The position numbers and the translations under genes were made by a program. From Spirochaetaceae bacterium (GTDB lineage Bacteria > Spirochaetota > Spirochaetia > DSM-27196 > PWMO01), in contig PWMO01000422.1 in assembly GCA_003558175.1 (NCBI GenBank), positions 1 to 6,077 on the forward strand: a stretch of 6,077 nucleotides of DNA. The letters are read 5' to 3'. The notes below the pieces were generated by a model, which was not told where the DNA came from, did no database searches, and saw only the letters and a program-made list of their open reading frames with translations. Positions 5,291 to 6,077 of the stretch are shown here, piece by piece. Each line of letters opens with the position of its first letter. The first letter of the stretch is position 1.

Positions 5291-6077
5291 CTACCGAATC
5301 TCGTTCAGCCGCTGGAAGAAGTCGCCCCATTCGTCGGCAAACACTGAAGGTATGTACTCCGCAGCCTCGCGGAAAGCATCAACGTTGGGTTCGACAACGG
5401 TCATACCAAGCTCTTTCAGGCTCTCGAGCATGTCGATCTCTTCCTGAAGGGTGAGCTCGTTGTTGAGGGCAACCGCCTCGTCCCATGCGCGGTCGATCAG
5501 GTCCCGCAGGTCGGCGGGAAGCCCGTTGTACCAGGCGGCGTTGGCGCCAATCACGTTCACACGGCGCATATGTCCGGTCAGCATGATATAGCCTTGCGCC
5601 TCGTGATAGTTGTAGGTGTAGATGGTCGGGATGGGATTCTCCTGGCCATCAACCACACCTTGCCGCAGCGCCATGTAGAGATCCGAGAAAGCAACCGGAG
5701 TGGGAGTTGCGCCCATCGCTCGAACAGCCTCGAGGTAGATCGGCTGATCTGGTGCCCGAATGAGCATACCGGCAAGGTCTGCAGGCTCATTGATGGGGGT
5801 GTTGCGCGTCGTTAGATGCCGCGTACCGTAATACAGCTGAGCCGAGAGAATCTTAACCCCGTGGTTCGCTTCGAGCAGGTCGCTCATCTCGTCAACCACT
5901 TCACTCCCCGACGCTTTCATGAGGTGATCATAGTCGCGGAAAAGGTAAGGCGCGTCAAACACCGCAAACTCGGGTTGATACATACTCGTCTCGGAGGTTC
6001 CGCCGATGTACATATGCACGCTGCCGTCCATGACGTTCTCAATCACCTGGATCACGTCTCCAAGCTGATTGGCGGGA
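5291..6077 (-). CDS. dctP: TRAP transporter substrate-binding protein DctP, N-terminus beyond window
   Basis: The reading frame is open from the window edge, giving 261 residues up to the TAG at 5291-5293. The N-terminal signal peptide and first strands are missing, perhaps 60-70 residues judging from the family length of about 330. An apparent GTG at 6055 is internal, because PANQLGD is read before it and corresponds to the family's conserved 'QLG' segment. Fragment numbering: LIRAPDQPIYLEAVRAMGAT at 105-124 includes R107, the arginine that in studied members forms the salt bridge to the ligand carboxylate. VAFSDLYMALRQGVVDGQENP at 128-148 is the second hallmark. The protein works in the periplasm, binding an organic acid and passing it to DctQM. 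The C-terminal helices (about 183-261) look complete. The substrate class (C4-dicarboxylate, sugar acid, keto acid) is not decided by these residues. Confidence 0.95.
   Translation of the reverse strand, partial: PANQLGDVIQVIENVMDGSVHMYIGGTSETSMYQPEFAVFDAPYLFRDYDHLMKASGSEVVDEMSDLLEANHGVKILSAQLYYGTRHLTTRNTPINEPADLAGMLIRAPDQPIYLEAVRAMGATPTPVAFSDLYMALRQGVVDGQENPIPTIYTYNYHEAQGYIMLTGHMRRVNVIGANAAWYNGLPADLRDLIDRAWDEAVALNNELTLQEEIDMLESLKELGMTVVEPNVDAFREAAEYIPSVFADEWGDFFQRLNEIR

Noticed and set aside
6053..6055. GTG as the start of dctP
   Set aside because: The frame stays open to the window edge, and the preceding codons read PANQLGD, part of the conserved family sequence. The true start must lie beyond the window.

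Overview
The window looks like a moderately GC-rich Pseudomonadota chromosome, probably gammaproteobacterial. That guess rests on gene style, strong AGGAGG-like ribosome sites and sigma70-like promoter spacing; no rRNA or other taxonomic marker is present. Six protein genes are supported. Two are cut by the window edges. There is no RNA gene, CRISPR array, insertion sequence or phage gene, and no gene-free stretch exceeds about 220 bases.

Left part (1-1850): a divergent pair. The first 54 codons of an ADP-ribosylglycohydrolase (DraG/ARH family) run leftward off the edge. A DUF2130-type protein of 431 residues runs rightward. It has a CxxC N-terminus, a very long charged coiled coil and a C-terminal core whose residues fit a PD-(D/E)XK nuclease-like fold. 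The 218 bp between the two genes hold plausible promoters for both directions and a perfect inverted repeat lying over the leftward promoter.

Middle (1851-3161, minus): a complete 436-residue transporter of the Na+/H+ antiporter / YuiF-like family. It converges with the DUF2130 gene across 172 bp that contain GC-rich hairpins. Upstream of it lie a palindrome and a weak promoter candidate.

Right part (3240-6077, minus): a tripartite TRAP transporter operon in the order dctP (N-terminus cut off), dctQ, dctM, ended by a textbook Rho-independent terminator. DctP captures an organic acid in the periplasm and delivers it to the DctQM membrane complex, which imports it with sodium. A perfect 12-bp hairpin lies between dctP and dctQ and may set the ratio of binding protein to permease. 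The antiporter-family gene is next downstream in the same direction but is separated by the terminator and appears to have its own promoter.

Most of the window is ordinary transport biology. The parts that merit a second look are the DUF2130 protein as a possible nuclease, its divergent ADP-ribosylglycohydrolase neighbour with an operator-like repeat, and the intercistronic hairpin of the TRAP operon. Nothing here proves a new system.
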